Positions 1 to 11,507 of a DNA stretch of 64,000 nucleotides are shown piece by piece (position 1 is the stretch's first letter; each line of letters starts with the position of its first letter). Under the pieces are notes generated by a model. The model did not search any database, was not told the DNA's origin, and worked only from the letters and a program-made list of their open reading frames with translations. The translations under genes were made by a program, and so were the position numbers. The stretch comes from Glandiceps talaboti (Eukaryota > Hemichordata > Enteropneusta > Spengelidae): positions 67,501-131,500 of the forward strand of contig NW_027554294.1 in NCBI RefSeq assembly GCF_964340395.1, in the 5' to 3' direction.

Positions 1-1084
1 TTTGCTGATGTGATGTCACGATGCATGGACCATGGAAGTAGTTCAAACTCGAGTAGCGCATGCAGCGCTAGCAGCATGCATTGTTCATTTCTCTAGTTCT
101 TCGCCCCCATTTTGGTAGTCAATATAGCATGTTTACGATCGAACTGAGACTAAAACCATCGATAGTTCGGCAAGAATTATGTTACACTCTCGACAGTTTA
201 AAACTAAGACCAAAACCAGAACTTCAAAATCAACATGTACAATGTACAAATCAAGAACAGTTTTTTGTAACACAGACTCTTCATCTGTCAAAGTTGGCGG
301 AGGAAATACATGGAAGTTGAAACAGTATCAATGACGCTATGTTATGGTACAGAGAAGTGTTTTGATTTCCCGCAGTGCCGATGTCTTTGAAACCCCACTT
401 ACAGATCCCACTGGTGAAATTTATGCAAAATAATGTTGTGAAGACCACAGTTATCACAATGCAATGTATCTAGTTCCCTCAAACGGGACGGGTCAACACA
501 ATCGATAGTAATGGCTGCTAAAACTTAATGCTCGACTGAAAATTATGGAAAGACCTGCCCAACTGTACTGGTAGATTTTGCTGCAATGCAATAACTTTAA
601 AAATTATGCTTCAAATTGTTAAAAGACAGATTGCATTCCTCAAAAAAACAACTGTTTTGAAAATGTTTAGCTTTTAATCAGTTAAAAGGGTCCATGGAGA
701 ACACTTTGTGCTTCAATTATATCATTCCTTTTTTATCTACACAGATATGATTGCCCTAATAAAAAAGTTGCTGAAAAAATTGAGAAAAGGTAGAAAGAAA
801 GGTAGGTAAAAATGTATCATTTTATTGGCAAGTAGCTGTTAATACGTAAAAAGTAACTGATAATATCTAGGAATGAGACTCCAAAATCTGCCAATGATAG
901 AAACATACTGGTTGAAATGAAGAATTTTTAAGAACTTCCTGAAAGGTAGCCAGGAAAATATTGCCGAGTAGCCACCTCTCTGCTAGTCACTATCATTAGA
1001 CGCATTTTCCACATTTGAATAATGTCTGTTTCAATTAGCCACATGGAAAAGTCATTAGCCACAAACGTTGGAAATATTACATTG
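1..1084. other. No recognisable gene; intergenic or intronic
   Basis: The open frames here are short and show no family motif. A GT/AG-bounded stretch near 728-790 (fifteen codons, lysine-rich) was considered as an exon but has no recognisable homology. Nothing else could be supported. Confidence 0.4.
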
Positions 1085-2890
1085 TTAGCACAACTGAACT
1101 GAGGTTCAGTAGTGCTATAGGGATAGTCCGGCGTCTGTCTGTCTGTCTGTCTGTCTGTGTGTGGATGTGTGTGTGTGTGTGTGTAAACAACTTAAATTCA
1201 AAAAACGCTGAACCGATTGCCATGATATTTGGTGGGTTCATTACCCTCTGTGTCTAGTTGGGAAATTGTTCAAATCAAAATGATAGCATCACAGGTGTGT
1301 GATTTAGGTCAAAAAATGTGATTTTTGCTCAAAAAACTTAAACTCGGAAACTACTGGGCAAATTGGTGAGAAATTTGGTGGGAACATTCTTAAGGTGTAA
1401 AGTAAGATTTGTTCATGACATGATGATTCCATCAGTGATATGCAAATTAGGGCTAAAAATGTGTCTTTTTAGTCCCCGCCGGACAAAGTCCGGGACGGGG
1501 ACTTATGGATTGGGTTGAACAGATCTCATTCAAAGTTGGTATTAGGACAGTGTTCTATGGCATATATGTACATGTGCATATTCATTGTTGTTGTGATACG
1601 ATCCAATATGGCTGCCTGGCAGCCATTTTGTTTGCGATTTTTCTATGTCCAAAGCCATAACTCAGACATGCTTGAACGGATCACATTCAAAGTTGGTATT
1701 AGGACAGTGTTCTATGACATACATGTACATGTGCATATTCATTGTTGTTGTGATACGATCCAATATGGCTGCCTGGCAGCCATTTTGTTTGCGATTTTTC
1801 TATGTCCAAAGCCATAACTCAGACATGCTTGAACAGATCACATTCAAAGTTGGTATTAGGACAGTGTTCTATGACATACATGTGCATATCCATTTTCATC
1901 GTGATATGATCCCCCATACCCGACCAATCCTTTATTGTTGTAGGCATGTTCCATGTCAAACAAGCAGACACAACATATCTAAGTCTGTTTGTTTTAGGTT
2001 CACAAATGTTGTTGCGTGATCAGAGTAGTGATAATTCCATAAAACCCAATCATAGTGGGGGCTATGTCATTATCAATGACTTGTTGGTTAAAAATCTATA
2101 ATTTCAAAACTACTCAGCAGATTGGGCTGAAATTTAATGGGAATGCATCTGGGGATGTATGGATGAAGAAATATTAAGCATACAATGATTCCATGAGTGA
2201 TATGCAAATTACTAATTAGGTGTACAAATGTTCATTTTTGGTCATAAACTTATATCTCAAGAAGTACTTGGTCACCGAGTCTGAAACTTGGTGAGATGTT
2301 TCTGAAAGTGTTATTCTGTAGATTTTCTTCAAAACATTTTGAGAAAATTGGCCTTAGCAACCATGACCACGCCCTTAGCAATAACCAAATGGCAGTGTAT
2401 TTTGGTCAAATAACAACATCATCTGGTAGGCAAATGAGTAAACATTCAAAAAATGTATGCAAATACCCTAGCAACCATGACCATGCCCATAGCAAGAGCC
2501 AAACAGTCATGTATTTCACAAAGATAACAACAGGGAATAATAGACAATTGAATAAACATTCAAAAAATGTATGTAAATTTGCCTAGCAACAAGACCAAGC
2601 CCATAGCAACAGCCAAATAATCATGTATATTGCAAAGATAACAACAGCAATAGCAATAGAGACGAATAAACATTCAAAAAATGTATGCAAATGTGCCTAG
2701 CAACAAGACCACGCCCACAGCAACAGCCAAATGATCACATATATTGCAAAGATAACAACGAGGGTTAATAGACAATTGAATAAACATTCGAAAATATATG
2801 TGAATATATCTAACAACATGATGATAGCATATATCGTAAAGATAGCAACATGGTAGGATAGGCAACTGGATAGTCATTCAACAAATGAAC
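1085..2890 (+). mobile_element. Family A repeat, copy 1 (split by a family B element)
   Basis: It starts after TT with the imperfect palindrome AGCACAACTGAACTGA / TTCAGTAGTGCT, then a (GTCT)n and (TG)n tract near 1133-1184. Degenerate units of about 120 bp follow, marked by 'cagattgggctgaaattt' and 'gatatgcaaatta'. From about 2350 there are tandem units of about 117 bp marked by 'cctagcaac', 'cccatagcaacag' and 'aataaacattcaaaaaatg'. No coding capacity is seen. The plan (5' hairpin, tetranucleotide tract, internal tandem units, TT before the 5' end) resembles non-autonomous Helentron-type elements; that class assignment is inferred. The 3' boundary is approximate. Confidence 0.65.
1471..2083 (+). 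mobile_element. Family B element, copy 1 (HINE/pearl-like), nested in family A
   Basis: The 5' end is a hairpin in which AGTCCCCGCCGGAC pairs with GTCCGGGACGGGGACT. Three core units of about 149-160 bp follow (each with 'cattcaaagttggtattag' and 'ggctgcctggcagccattt'). The 3' module ends in 'GTCATTATCAATGACTTG'. The CCGT microsatellite seen in other copies is missing. The flanks 'gtgtcttttt' and 'ggttaaaa' rebuild the family A sequence 'gtgtctttttggtcaaaa', so the insertion point lies in a T run. This fits TT targeting. Confidence 0.75.
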
Positions 2891-3535
2891 ACTTCTTGTT
2901 AGCATGGACTACCATATGGATAAACATTTTTAAAAAATGTACAGTTGTGCGACAAGGTGATTGGTGGTATTTTTTAAAAAATTGTCTCGAGTTCTGTTAT
3001 TTTTTGTCATATTATGTTATTATTGTTATCGTGAGCAGTAACAGTCATACTAAACCTTGCCTCCATCAAAATCTTGACTTTATAATGCTAAAATGAATTT
3101 TGCCAGTTTACTTACATAGTATTTCTATTTGAGATGCAAAATTTGAATTGATATTGTAATGTTCCTTCCTACATTGAATTAACCAATTCGTCACATCTTT
3201 TTAATCCTTTTTCTCCCGAGAGGGTACAAGTTGGGAGAAAGTCAAACAAAATTTCTTTGAGCAATACCACTGACCAATCTTTGCACTGTATAGACTTGTG
3301 TTTTTATTTTGTAAATTTATTTGGATGTTATTATTCTTGGTAAATGAAATAATCCAGTTATTCAGCAACTCTTTATCATATAATAGAATGACAAATTTAA
3401 TATTACAATTGGATACATAAATATTGTTTCAGTTACAATTGGGGATTAGCAAATCTATTTTTAAGCTGATTTAGGCCTAATAAAAAACTTTGTGGTTCCA
3501 GTTACGCTTTCCAATTACGCTCAATTTTAGAATAG
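2891..3535. other. No recognisable gene
   Basis: AT-rich sequence between the end of family A copy 1 and the degenerate start of family B copy 2. No domain motif or extended open frame with recognisable similarity was found. Confidence 0.4.
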
Positions 3536-5274
3536 GTGGGTAGGTTGATTTTTAGTCTGGATTGGGTTCCATCCATGTGTCCGTCTGTCTGTCCGGAGCC
3601 GTTTCTTGGGGATGCCTGGACCAATTTTTTTCAAACTTGGTACAGGGACAACATACTTTGGCATACATAAGCATCTCAATTTGTTCCTGATACGATCTAA
3701 TATGGCCGCCTGGCAGCCATTTTGTTTGCGAATTTTCCATGTCCAAAGCCATAACTCAGACATGCTTGAACAAGTCTCATTCAAAGTTGGTATTAGCACA
3801 GTGATCTATGACATACATGTGCATATCCATTTTCGTTGTGATACAATTCGATATGGCTGCCTGGCAGCCATTTTGTTGGCGCAGTTTTCATGTTGAATGG
3901 TTTATTCCATGACGTCATTTTGAAGAGTAGGCATGTCCCATGTCCAACGAGGAGACACAACATGAGTAGGCATGTTCCATGTCCAATGAGCAGACACAAT
4001 ATATCTAAGTCTGTTTGATTTATGTTCACAAGTGTTGTTGCATGATCAGAGTAGTGATATCAAAAACAACCATATGAGGCCAAACAACATTAACCAGGTT
4101 TGAAAATGACAACATAAACTGCCAGTTCGTTAATACCAGTGTTTCCGCTGCCCACTCGCAAAATCGTAAAATGCGAATAAAATCAGCATTTGGCGAGAAT
4201 ATTTTTGATACAATTAGTCAAATTTGCGAAGCCAATTTAGAATAGGGCACCAGAAAATCTATGCGTAATGCTTGTGGTTTCTTTGTCACAACATGGAATA
4301 TCCGTAATTTAAACTACATTGTATTACATTTAGAAGGAAGTGCACACATTGTACGTTCCTCAAATCATAAAATTGTTACATCAGCAATGTAAATAAATGT
4401 CATATCAAACTGAGTTCCGTGACATGAAGTACGAACGACAGCGCAAACTTTCAATTTGACAGAGATACAGTTGTAAAAGTGTTTAATCCAAATTTTGTGT
4501 CGCTGATCTGAGGAGAACTGTTAACACTGATAAAACTGATACATAATGTGCAAACCATGTTCACCTCAGACGAAGAGAATGGTGTAGTGAACAGTAGTGA
4601 ACAGTAAATTCACGTTCGATCTAGTAACGAAGCTCAAAAAGAAAAAAAATCAGTTTTAGTGAGAATGAAATGGTGACGTGGCAGTTTGAATTTATCTAAG
4701 TGAAGTTTTCAGGAGAGACTGTCCAACGATGTGGTCCATTTGATCATCGCTTCACTCGTGAGGGAAGATGCCTTGCCGTAATGGCCGTGCGTAACCAATC
4801 ATGTGGATAAGTTATGATAATATCGCGTAGTTTCTAAACTACCCAGGACGTGCTCTCCACATCAGGAAATGGTCATGGGGCACATGAAACTGCTGAAACG
4901 TTATGCATACGATGGGTCATATTCAAATTTCACAGGTCACACTGCACATTGAGATTTAGAAAATAGTTACAATGAGAACTGACTAAAACCTAGATGTCTG
5001 GCGCTACAACTTTGAAGCAAAGATGAGAACCGTACGTTTGCCAACATGACATGAAAAATGTATGTAAATAAACAGTAAAAACATACAAGTTTGCGCTATT
5101 GTCTTTATTTATATAAGTTCATTTTTATTGCAAAAGTTTGGCTAATTGAAAGTCTGGTTTGGCTAATAAATTTTGAGGCAAATTAGCCCAATGCCATGGT
5201 TAGTAAATTTTTTGACCCAGAGGAAACTGTTAAAACCCAAACATAGTGGGGACTATGTCATTTTCAATAACTTG
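3536..5274 (+). mobile_element. Family B element, copy 2, interrupted by a 1.09-kb insertion
   Basis: The 5' hairpin is degraded, but 'ggattgggttccatccatg' and a short GTCC/GTCT tract remain. There are one to two core units and then the 3' module. The 3' module is split: the left part runs to about 4136 and resumes at 5229 with 'aaacccaaacatagtgggg', finishing at 'aataacttg'. Removing 4137-5228 restores the normal family B 3' end seen in the other copies. Confidence 0.7.
4137..5228. mobile_element. hAT-like non-autonomous DNA element inside family B
   Basis: The left end reads CAGTGTTTCCGC and the right end, reverse-complemented, reads AGTTTCCTCTG, so short imperfect terminal inverted repeats are present. 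The flanks are GTTAATAC (4129-4136) and GTTAAAAC (5229-5236), an 8-bp target duplication with one mismatch. An 8-bp duplication with CAGTG-type ends is typical of hAT elements. No transposase is recognisable within the 1092 bp, so it is probably non-autonomous. Boundaries are supported by comparison with intact family B copies. Confidence 0.65.
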
Positions 5275-6469
5275 TTTATTTTATTTTATCATATTTGTTT
5301 TCATGTGTGAGTGTCTAGTTCAGTTTTTCCAAACGGTCTCTGTGTTATTGATTTCTTCCTATCAGATATACAACCATTACAGATTGGAAGACCAGTTTTA
5401 TATAGTCTTTTTAAGTTGATGTCAATTTCCACATCTACTGTTTCTTGTGAGACTTCACAATTTTTTGCGATTGTATTATTTTTTTCTTGAATACGTAAAA
5501 AAAATGTTGGTGGGGTCAAGTAACCAGAACTAAACAATTAATTTTTTTATGCCTATATATAACAATGTAGATGTACCGACAAGAGTATCATAAATTCAGT
5601 ACAAGAGTACCTTTCAATTTAAAATGTAGAATCAACTTAAAATTATTGTCATGACAAGTAAACAAGATTTTGATGCAGCTTGTTTGTGAACTACTTCAAA
5701 TAGTCTTACAATAGCACAACTGTCTCACAAAAAAATACAAAAATAACAAGACTAAATTGACACACTGATGTGCACTGCTTGCCATAAGGACAATAGTGAG
5801 ATGATGTTAATCCTATTGTACACTGTGGTGGCTGTAGTCTCGCTAGTCTATCAGCTAGCCCTCGGATGTTCTTCCGATAAAATATGACACACAGCCGAAC
5901 AACGCTATCGAGGATGGAACGTCCGAGGTCTAGCAAATGTCATCAGGATATAAATAACTGCCAATCAGAGAACCGTATTAGCGACAAGCACAAACAGAGG
6001 ACAATAGCTAAATTTTCATGCATATTCATCTTAAGGAGGGGCTTGTAAAAATAACCACCAATGCGTTAACTAAAATGTGTGAATGACAACGTCTACACAC
6101 TCATCAAACACAATTACCATAAACTGATAAGACATAGTAATGACATAAATGTGTTTGTCAACACCTGCATGCAGAGATTGAATATATTAAAATATATATA
6201 TATATGCATATATGGCCCAACCCACCGCTTATCGTAATCTCAATGGAATGTCCGGTCTGAAAATGACATTCGCTAGACTGTTCGGGCAAGCCCTCACATG
6301 CGAACTTCGTTCGCTTATAGTTATAGCATCGAAAGAAAGCCCGAACGTCTAGCAGCAAGACTATAGTCTCGCCAGTGAGGGCTATACACTGACACTTGGG
6401 TGGAACTAGACTTGGGCTACATGATAGTATATGATGTGTATAATGGTGAATGTTATATTTTTTTTACAG
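5275..6469. other. No recognisable gene; short shared segments
   Basis: Two segments (about 5830-5940 and 6215-6385) share motifs such as 'tagtctcgc' and 'gtccg' in partly inverted arrangement. This suggests another old repeat, but its ends could not be fixed. No coding similarity was seen. Confidence 0.35.
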
Positions 6470-6519
6470 AAGTCGAAATGATAGAGATGATCACGATCCA
6501 TGAAATACTGGAGAAAAAG
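6470..6519 (+). pseudogene. Candidate degraded exon preceding the repeat 5 exon
   Basis: A 50-nt segment lies between 'ttttttttacag' and 'gtaact'. The frame that splices in phase with the next exon is open but does not look like spectrin helix A. The neighbouring frame reads RNDRDDHDP, then TGA, then NTGEK. This places a stop exactly where the conserved helix A tryptophan would be, five residues before the next exon, as in vertebrate alpha-spectrin. It could be a decayed helix A exon with a TGG-to-TGA change and a one-base frame slip, or chance. Confidence 0.3.
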
Positions 6520-6893
6520 GTAACTAATAAATGACTTCATTCATTCATTAGTCCCTTGAAGGAGGAAACTAGATACAAATGGGCTCCATCTATATGTCCA
6601 TTCGCAATACTCATTTTATCATGCAAGCTATCATTTGAGACCTTGACTCTTGGCCATGACCTTCAGGGTCAATTATCAACATCAGTCCAATTCCTGCCTA
6701 TCACAGACACATTTGTAGTATTTACATATTGCCAATTCCTTGTAAATCATGTTTACAAGTACTATTGAAGATAAGAATTATACACAAACATTAGTTTTGG
6801 TCCTCATATAACTTTTACTACATATTACATAATTATTACATATTACTACAGAAATAAAAAAGAATTGATGATCACAACTATTGTTTTTTGCAG

Positions 6894-7004
6894 GCTTTCT
6901 TAGCCAATGAAGATCTTGGAGACTCCTTGGACAGTGTGGAAGCTTTGATTAAGAAACATGAAGACTTTAAAAAATCACTTGCAGCACAAGAAGAAGAGAT
7001 CAGT
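6894..7004 (+). CDS. Alpha-spectrin repeat 5 exon (helix B region)
   Basis: The exon is 37 codons, phase 0 to phase 0, with acceptor 'ttttttgcag' and donor 'gtgagt'. Its peptide begins [20 protein letters not shown] and continues with a KHEDF-type segment. It closely matches the human alpha-II spectrin repeat 5 segment that begins [20 protein letters not shown]. Spectrins are rod-like membrane-skeleton proteins made of three-helix repeats of about 106 residues. It splices in phase to the exon at 7293. It is the most conserved spectrin segment in the window, which argues that the gene was functional fairly recently. Whether this locus is still expressed cannot be told. Confidence 0.88.
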
Positions 7005-7292
7005 GTGAGTGAAAATAGTTCAATTTTATTGCTTTTCATACGGATGGAAATATTGGATTCAAAACTTTGAATATAGAAATGAAATCAAAGATTACATACT
7101 CAAAGACAATGTAATATATCATGGTAATTATTTATTGCATGATGAATATGACTAAGTAAATTTGTCATGATGTGTAAAAATAATAAAAGAATTATTGGAT
7201 GTATACTTCCAGTGTGCAAAATGTATGCTTAGCATAATTGGTACAAATACCCTGTGGCAGATATAGTAAATTCTTTTGTTTTTATTCTACAG

Positions 7293-7370
7293 GCACATGT
7301 TGACTTTGCCGTTAAACTTGTAGAAAGTGAACATTATGCTGCAGAAGATGTCTCAGAACGTAGAGATACT
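7293..7370 (+). CDS. Alpha-spectrin repeat 5 exon (helix C start)
   Basis: The exon is 26 codons, phase 0 to phase 0, with acceptor 'tattctacag' and donor 'gtaagt'. The peptide AHVDFAVKLVESEHYAAEDV, followed by SERRDT, matches the human segment ALDEFATKLIQNNHYAMEDV plus TRRD. Joined to the exon at 6894 the reading continues EEEIS-AHVDF, as in EEKIT-ALDEF of human alpha-II spectrin. The expected next exon (end of repeat 5 and helix A of repeat 6) was not found downstream. Confidence 0.87.
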
Positions 7371-8332
7371 GTAAGTAGATTTGACACCCTTGTTTTGTTC
7401 AGAGATTTCAAACACCAAGTCCTGATAAAAGTCAGTTAGTTTACTTCTGGAAATATGTAGACAATAAAATTGATCCTTCATACAAGGTAAAATTCTCCCA
7501 ACATGTCAAATGGTACTATCACTCTCATAAAGACATAAATGAACATTCTTTGTTATTTTAAAAGAAACTTGTACAGGCAAAATTGGCTTCACATTTTCTG
7601 TGAGAAGATTGGTCGTGAAAGACTAAGTTTATATTATATGAAATCTATGAGAAATCTCAGTGTATTGAAAATGGTTTGGTATAGACAAGTTGACAATTTT
7701 ACAAAGTCTTAGTAGAATCCAAGGTAGATAATTAAAATGAAATATGTGTGATGTCTTAGAAAATGCTATACTAGACTGAAAGGTCCATCACTGTTTTTGC
7801 TTCTTTAACCATTCATGAGTGTTATGTAAGCAGATCAACAATGAAGAAAACTGAGTTATGTAGTGTTATATACTAAAAACCTTTGTTATAGTTTTTTGCC
7901 AGATGTGCCAGAATTCATGTCAATATTTTAGTTACAGCCGCTAAAAGAACCTACCTTTAGTTCCATAGGCAATCTTGTAATGGTTAAAGTATTAGTGGTT
8001 AGGTTTTCATGTTGATATTTGTCTAACATTATCTCTTCACCTTCCGTAAAGAATGTTATATTTTAGGGATGAAAAGTCTGTGTATCTGTGTGTGTGTGTG
8101 TGTGTGTGTCTGTGTGTTTGTTTGTGTTTGTGTGTGTCTATATCACCATCTACAAAATTACTGGCTAAATTCAAACAAAATTTTGTAGACATGTTCCGTA
8201 GGGTAATGGCAAGATCTGATTAGGTTTTGATAAATATCCTAAGCATGCTTCAAATTCATTATAACTTGGTACATACATTTGTGATACCTAAGTGCATCTG
8301 TCCTGAAAATATTATCGATGTAGTGTTTAGTT
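7371..8332. other. No further spectrin exon recognised; TG-rich repeat tract
   Basis: The expected repeat 6 exons are not visible. A (TG)n tract at about 8083-8140 is followed by 'tactggctaaattcaaac', which loosely resembles the body of family A. Confidence 0.4.
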
Positions 8333-9526
8333 AGTTCCCGCGGACGAAGTCCGGAACGGGGACTTATGGATTGGGTTCCGTCTGTCCGTCCGTCCGCCCG
8401 TCCGTCCGCAGCCGTTTCTTGGAGATACCTGGACCGATTTTTTTCAAACTTGGTACAGGGGCAACATGCTATGGCATACATATGCACGTCAATTTGTTTT
8501 ATGATACGATCCAATATGGCCGCCTAGCAACCATTTGTTTGTGAATTTTCCCTGTCTAAAGGCATAACTCGGACATGCTTGAACAGATCTCTTTCAAAGT
8601 TGGTATTAGGACAGTGTTCTATGACATACATGTGCATATTCATTGTTGTCATGATACGATCCAATATGGTCGCCTGGCAGCCATTTTGTTTGTGAATTTT
8701 CATGTCCAAAGCCATAACTCAGACATGCTTGAACAGATCTCATTCAAAGTTGGTATTAGGACAGTGTTCTATGACATACATGTGCATATCCATTTACATT
8801 GTGATACGATCCAATATGGCTGCCTGGTAGCCATTTTGTTTGCGAATTTTCATGTCCATGCAAAGCCATAACTCAGACATGCTTGAACAGATCTCATTCA
8901 AAGTTGGCATTAGGACAGTGTTCTATGACATACATGTGCATATCCATTTTCGTCGTGATACGATCCAATATGGCTGCCTGGCAACCATTTTGTTGGTGAA
9001 TTTTCCATGTCCAAAGCCATAACTCCGACATGCTTAAACAGATCTCATTCAAAGTTGGCATTAGGACAGCGTTCTATGACATACATGTGCATATCCATTT
9101 TCGTCGTGATACGATCCAATATGGCTGCCTGGCAGCCATTTTGTTTGTGAATTTTCCATGTCCAAAGCCATAACTCAGACATGCTTAAACAGATCTCATT
9201 CAAAGTTGGTATTAGGACAGCGTTCTATGACATACATGTGCATATCCATTTTCGTTGTGATACGATCCAATATGGCTGCCTGGCAGCCGTTTTGTTTGTG
9301 AATTTTCCATGTCCAAAGCCATAACTCAGACTCCATTTTCATCGTGATATGATCCCCCATACCCAACCAATCCTTTATTGTTGGAGGCATATTCCATGTC
9401 CAACAAGCACACACAACATATCTAAGTCTGTTTGTTTTAGGTTCACAAATGTTGTTGCGTGATCAGAGTAGTGATAATTCCTTAAAACCCAATTATAGCG
9501 GGGACTATGTCATTCTCAATGACTTG
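8333..9526 (+). mobile_element. Family B element, copy 3 (five core units)
   Basis: The 5' hairpin (AGTTCCCGCGGAC pairing with GTCCGGAACGGGGACT) is followed by a (CCGT)n tract at about 8381-8410. The 5' module carries 'tttttcaaacttggtacag', and five tandem core units of about 149 bp follow. The 3' module carries 'gcgtgatcagagtagtgata', and the terminal hairpin is GTCATTCTCAATGAC followed by TTG. Both ends abut TT. Core-unit open frames such as MLEQISFKVGIRTVFYDIHV are by-products of the repeat and not genes. Confidence 0.8.
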
Positions 9527-9998
9527 TTTAGCTTGAATTGACCTTCGTAGTACATGTTTACATTTTTTAGCCTGATCGCCTCCTCTACATCTGAACACGC
9601 CACCATGCAAACGAATTTCTGCTCACTAAGACACAGGCAACCAATCAGGTTGCGTCTTACTTGTCAGGGGCATACACGACGCATCAAACATCAACAAACA
9701 TTGAATATCAACAGGAAGTCCAGTAATTGAACTTCCAGAGCCGAAGTACAACGGCTCAGTGGACGTGGACCTACCTTTACTATTACTACATGCCGTTATT
9801 TGTGCACACACGGAAACGACAACGTACGAAGTATTTCAAATATGAAAAAAATTTCAGTGATTGTATTGCTATATATATATACGGTAATTAAAGAATTCTT
9901 GTTTAGATGTACCTCTATGCATTTCGTCTTATGTACATGTTAGCTACATTGGAATGGTTCCCCCCCCCCCCTAGTGTCAATGTTTATCTCAGCGAACG

Positions 9999-11382
9999 CC
10001 TACGCGTTTTCTGCAGTAGGCTTGAAGTATTGTACGATTCATAGCAATATTTGCCACAGGGAGTGCACAGTTGTGCTATATGAATCCAGAAAAGAGGAAA
10101 TTTAAGATATAATTTCTAAAAAAAAAGTCCTTATCGTGAAAATTTCGGTCGCTTTGCATTGCATTCAGGGTTCGAACGGTCCTGGAAAACCCTGGAATTT
10201 CAACCCTCTCTGGAAAACCCTGGAAAAATGCTCCCTACCCTGGAAAATGATCGTGATCGATTAATATTGACGAACGACATGTCTGTGCTTGAGCCACCCA
10301 TTCTATGATTTATACACTGAGTCTCGTAAATGTGAAATGGCGAAATATTTTCAAAGTCTTTTGCCACCACGGTGAATCACGCTGATTAAACCCAGACAGT
10401 CAACCGATCGTTCCACAAGAAACTTTGCCCACAGACCGTACCTATGCATAGCTAGTTGAATGGGCGCCGCAATGTTTGTTTCGATCTTGGCTATTGCTAC
10501 TCCGAGTCCAGTCGTCATTTCAGCGACATAATATTGTAAAAGTCCCGGGGGTAACAGTAGGTCTGTTAGTAAGGTAATCGTAACATTGTAGTGAGTATCA
10601 AGTATCACCAACCACGACTGGAAATTGTTACAAGTTTGGCGCACAAGTCGACATACTACAAGCTCACGCATGGCAATACTAGGGCCTTGGGAAGTGCAGT
10701 TCAATTTCCGGGTTGTGGAAGTGCGGTTTTGACTTTCATGTTGTCGATAAATGGGAATAAACTACTTTTTTTATGTTTGTCAGTACAGTAACATTCCTAA
10801 ATGGTCAAGTTGAGTTGAGAAATCACGATGTTCTTCAACACGTGGCCGTATATAAACATTAAGACGCAAGGGCTGAACGTAATCAATTATACATTAAGCG
10901 AAATTGCGTTACGTAAATGACGTTTTTTAAGAAGAAAAAAGTTGTTGGTGACCTTTAAATTTAGCCACATCAAAACATACAATAATGAGGACACAGTTTA
11001 GTTTTTGATTTTTTTTCTGGATATGTCTGAATTAGACTATACGAATGCTGTGACTCAAATCTTACAAGATCAATGCACCAGCTTGACGAAACGACTACTA
11101 CGGGGATAGGACAGAGGTTTCTCCGTTTAATCTTAGCGTGCAAACGTGATTTTAAAACGTCTTGATTAGTGTCGCTTGTCTTTTAAATGTTTTGTGACAT
11201 GTTATGGGAACCTTTGTTAATTTCTTCTCGTCCACATCAGACAATTAGATGTCATTCAAAATTATACTTTTAAGTGTATGAACCCTGTGCATTGCATGGT
11301 GTTGCGTACACTACAAACTGTCTTCAGTAAGACGCAACCTGATTACGTTCGAGGAGAAGCCTACTACAGGGAACGCCTACGC
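9999..11382. mobile_element. Inner element sharing its core with the 46.6-48.0 kb element
   Basis: The segment is bracketed by direct copies of AACGCCTACGCGTT (near 10003 and 11370). Just inside lie short inverted ends (GCGTTTTCTGCAGTAGGCTT against GCGTTCCCTGTAGTAGGCTT). About 600 bp of the interior, marked by 'cagtacagtaacattcctaa' and 'ttgagttgagaaatc', recurs in direct orientation at 46.92-47.40 kb. The open frames inside carry no recognisable domain. The bracketing direct repeat may be a target duplication or part of the element ends. Confidence 0.5.
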
Positions 11383-11507
11383 GTTCAATTACTGGACTTT
11401 CTGTTGATATTCAATGTTTGTTGATATTCGATGTGTACATTTATCGTGTATGCCACTGACAAGTAAGACGCAGCCTGATTGGTTGTGAGACTCTGTGAGC
11501 AGTAATT

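Noticed and set aside
728-790. Small exon with lysine-rich peptide (YDCPNKKVAEKIEKR)
   Set aside because: Splice-like borders exist, but no similarity to alpha-spectrin or any family could be recognised.
1515-2019. Overlapping open frames with repeated VGIRTVFYDIHVHIH peptides (also at 8.5-9.4, 11.5-12.4 and 15.6-16.2 kb)
   Set aside because: Each comes from the 149-bp core of the family B element; frames begin and end with the repeat borders and show no domain.
10351-10704. 117-codon minus-strand frame in the inner element near 10 kb
   Set aside because: The related core at 46.9 kb does not keep this frame, which argues against coding.
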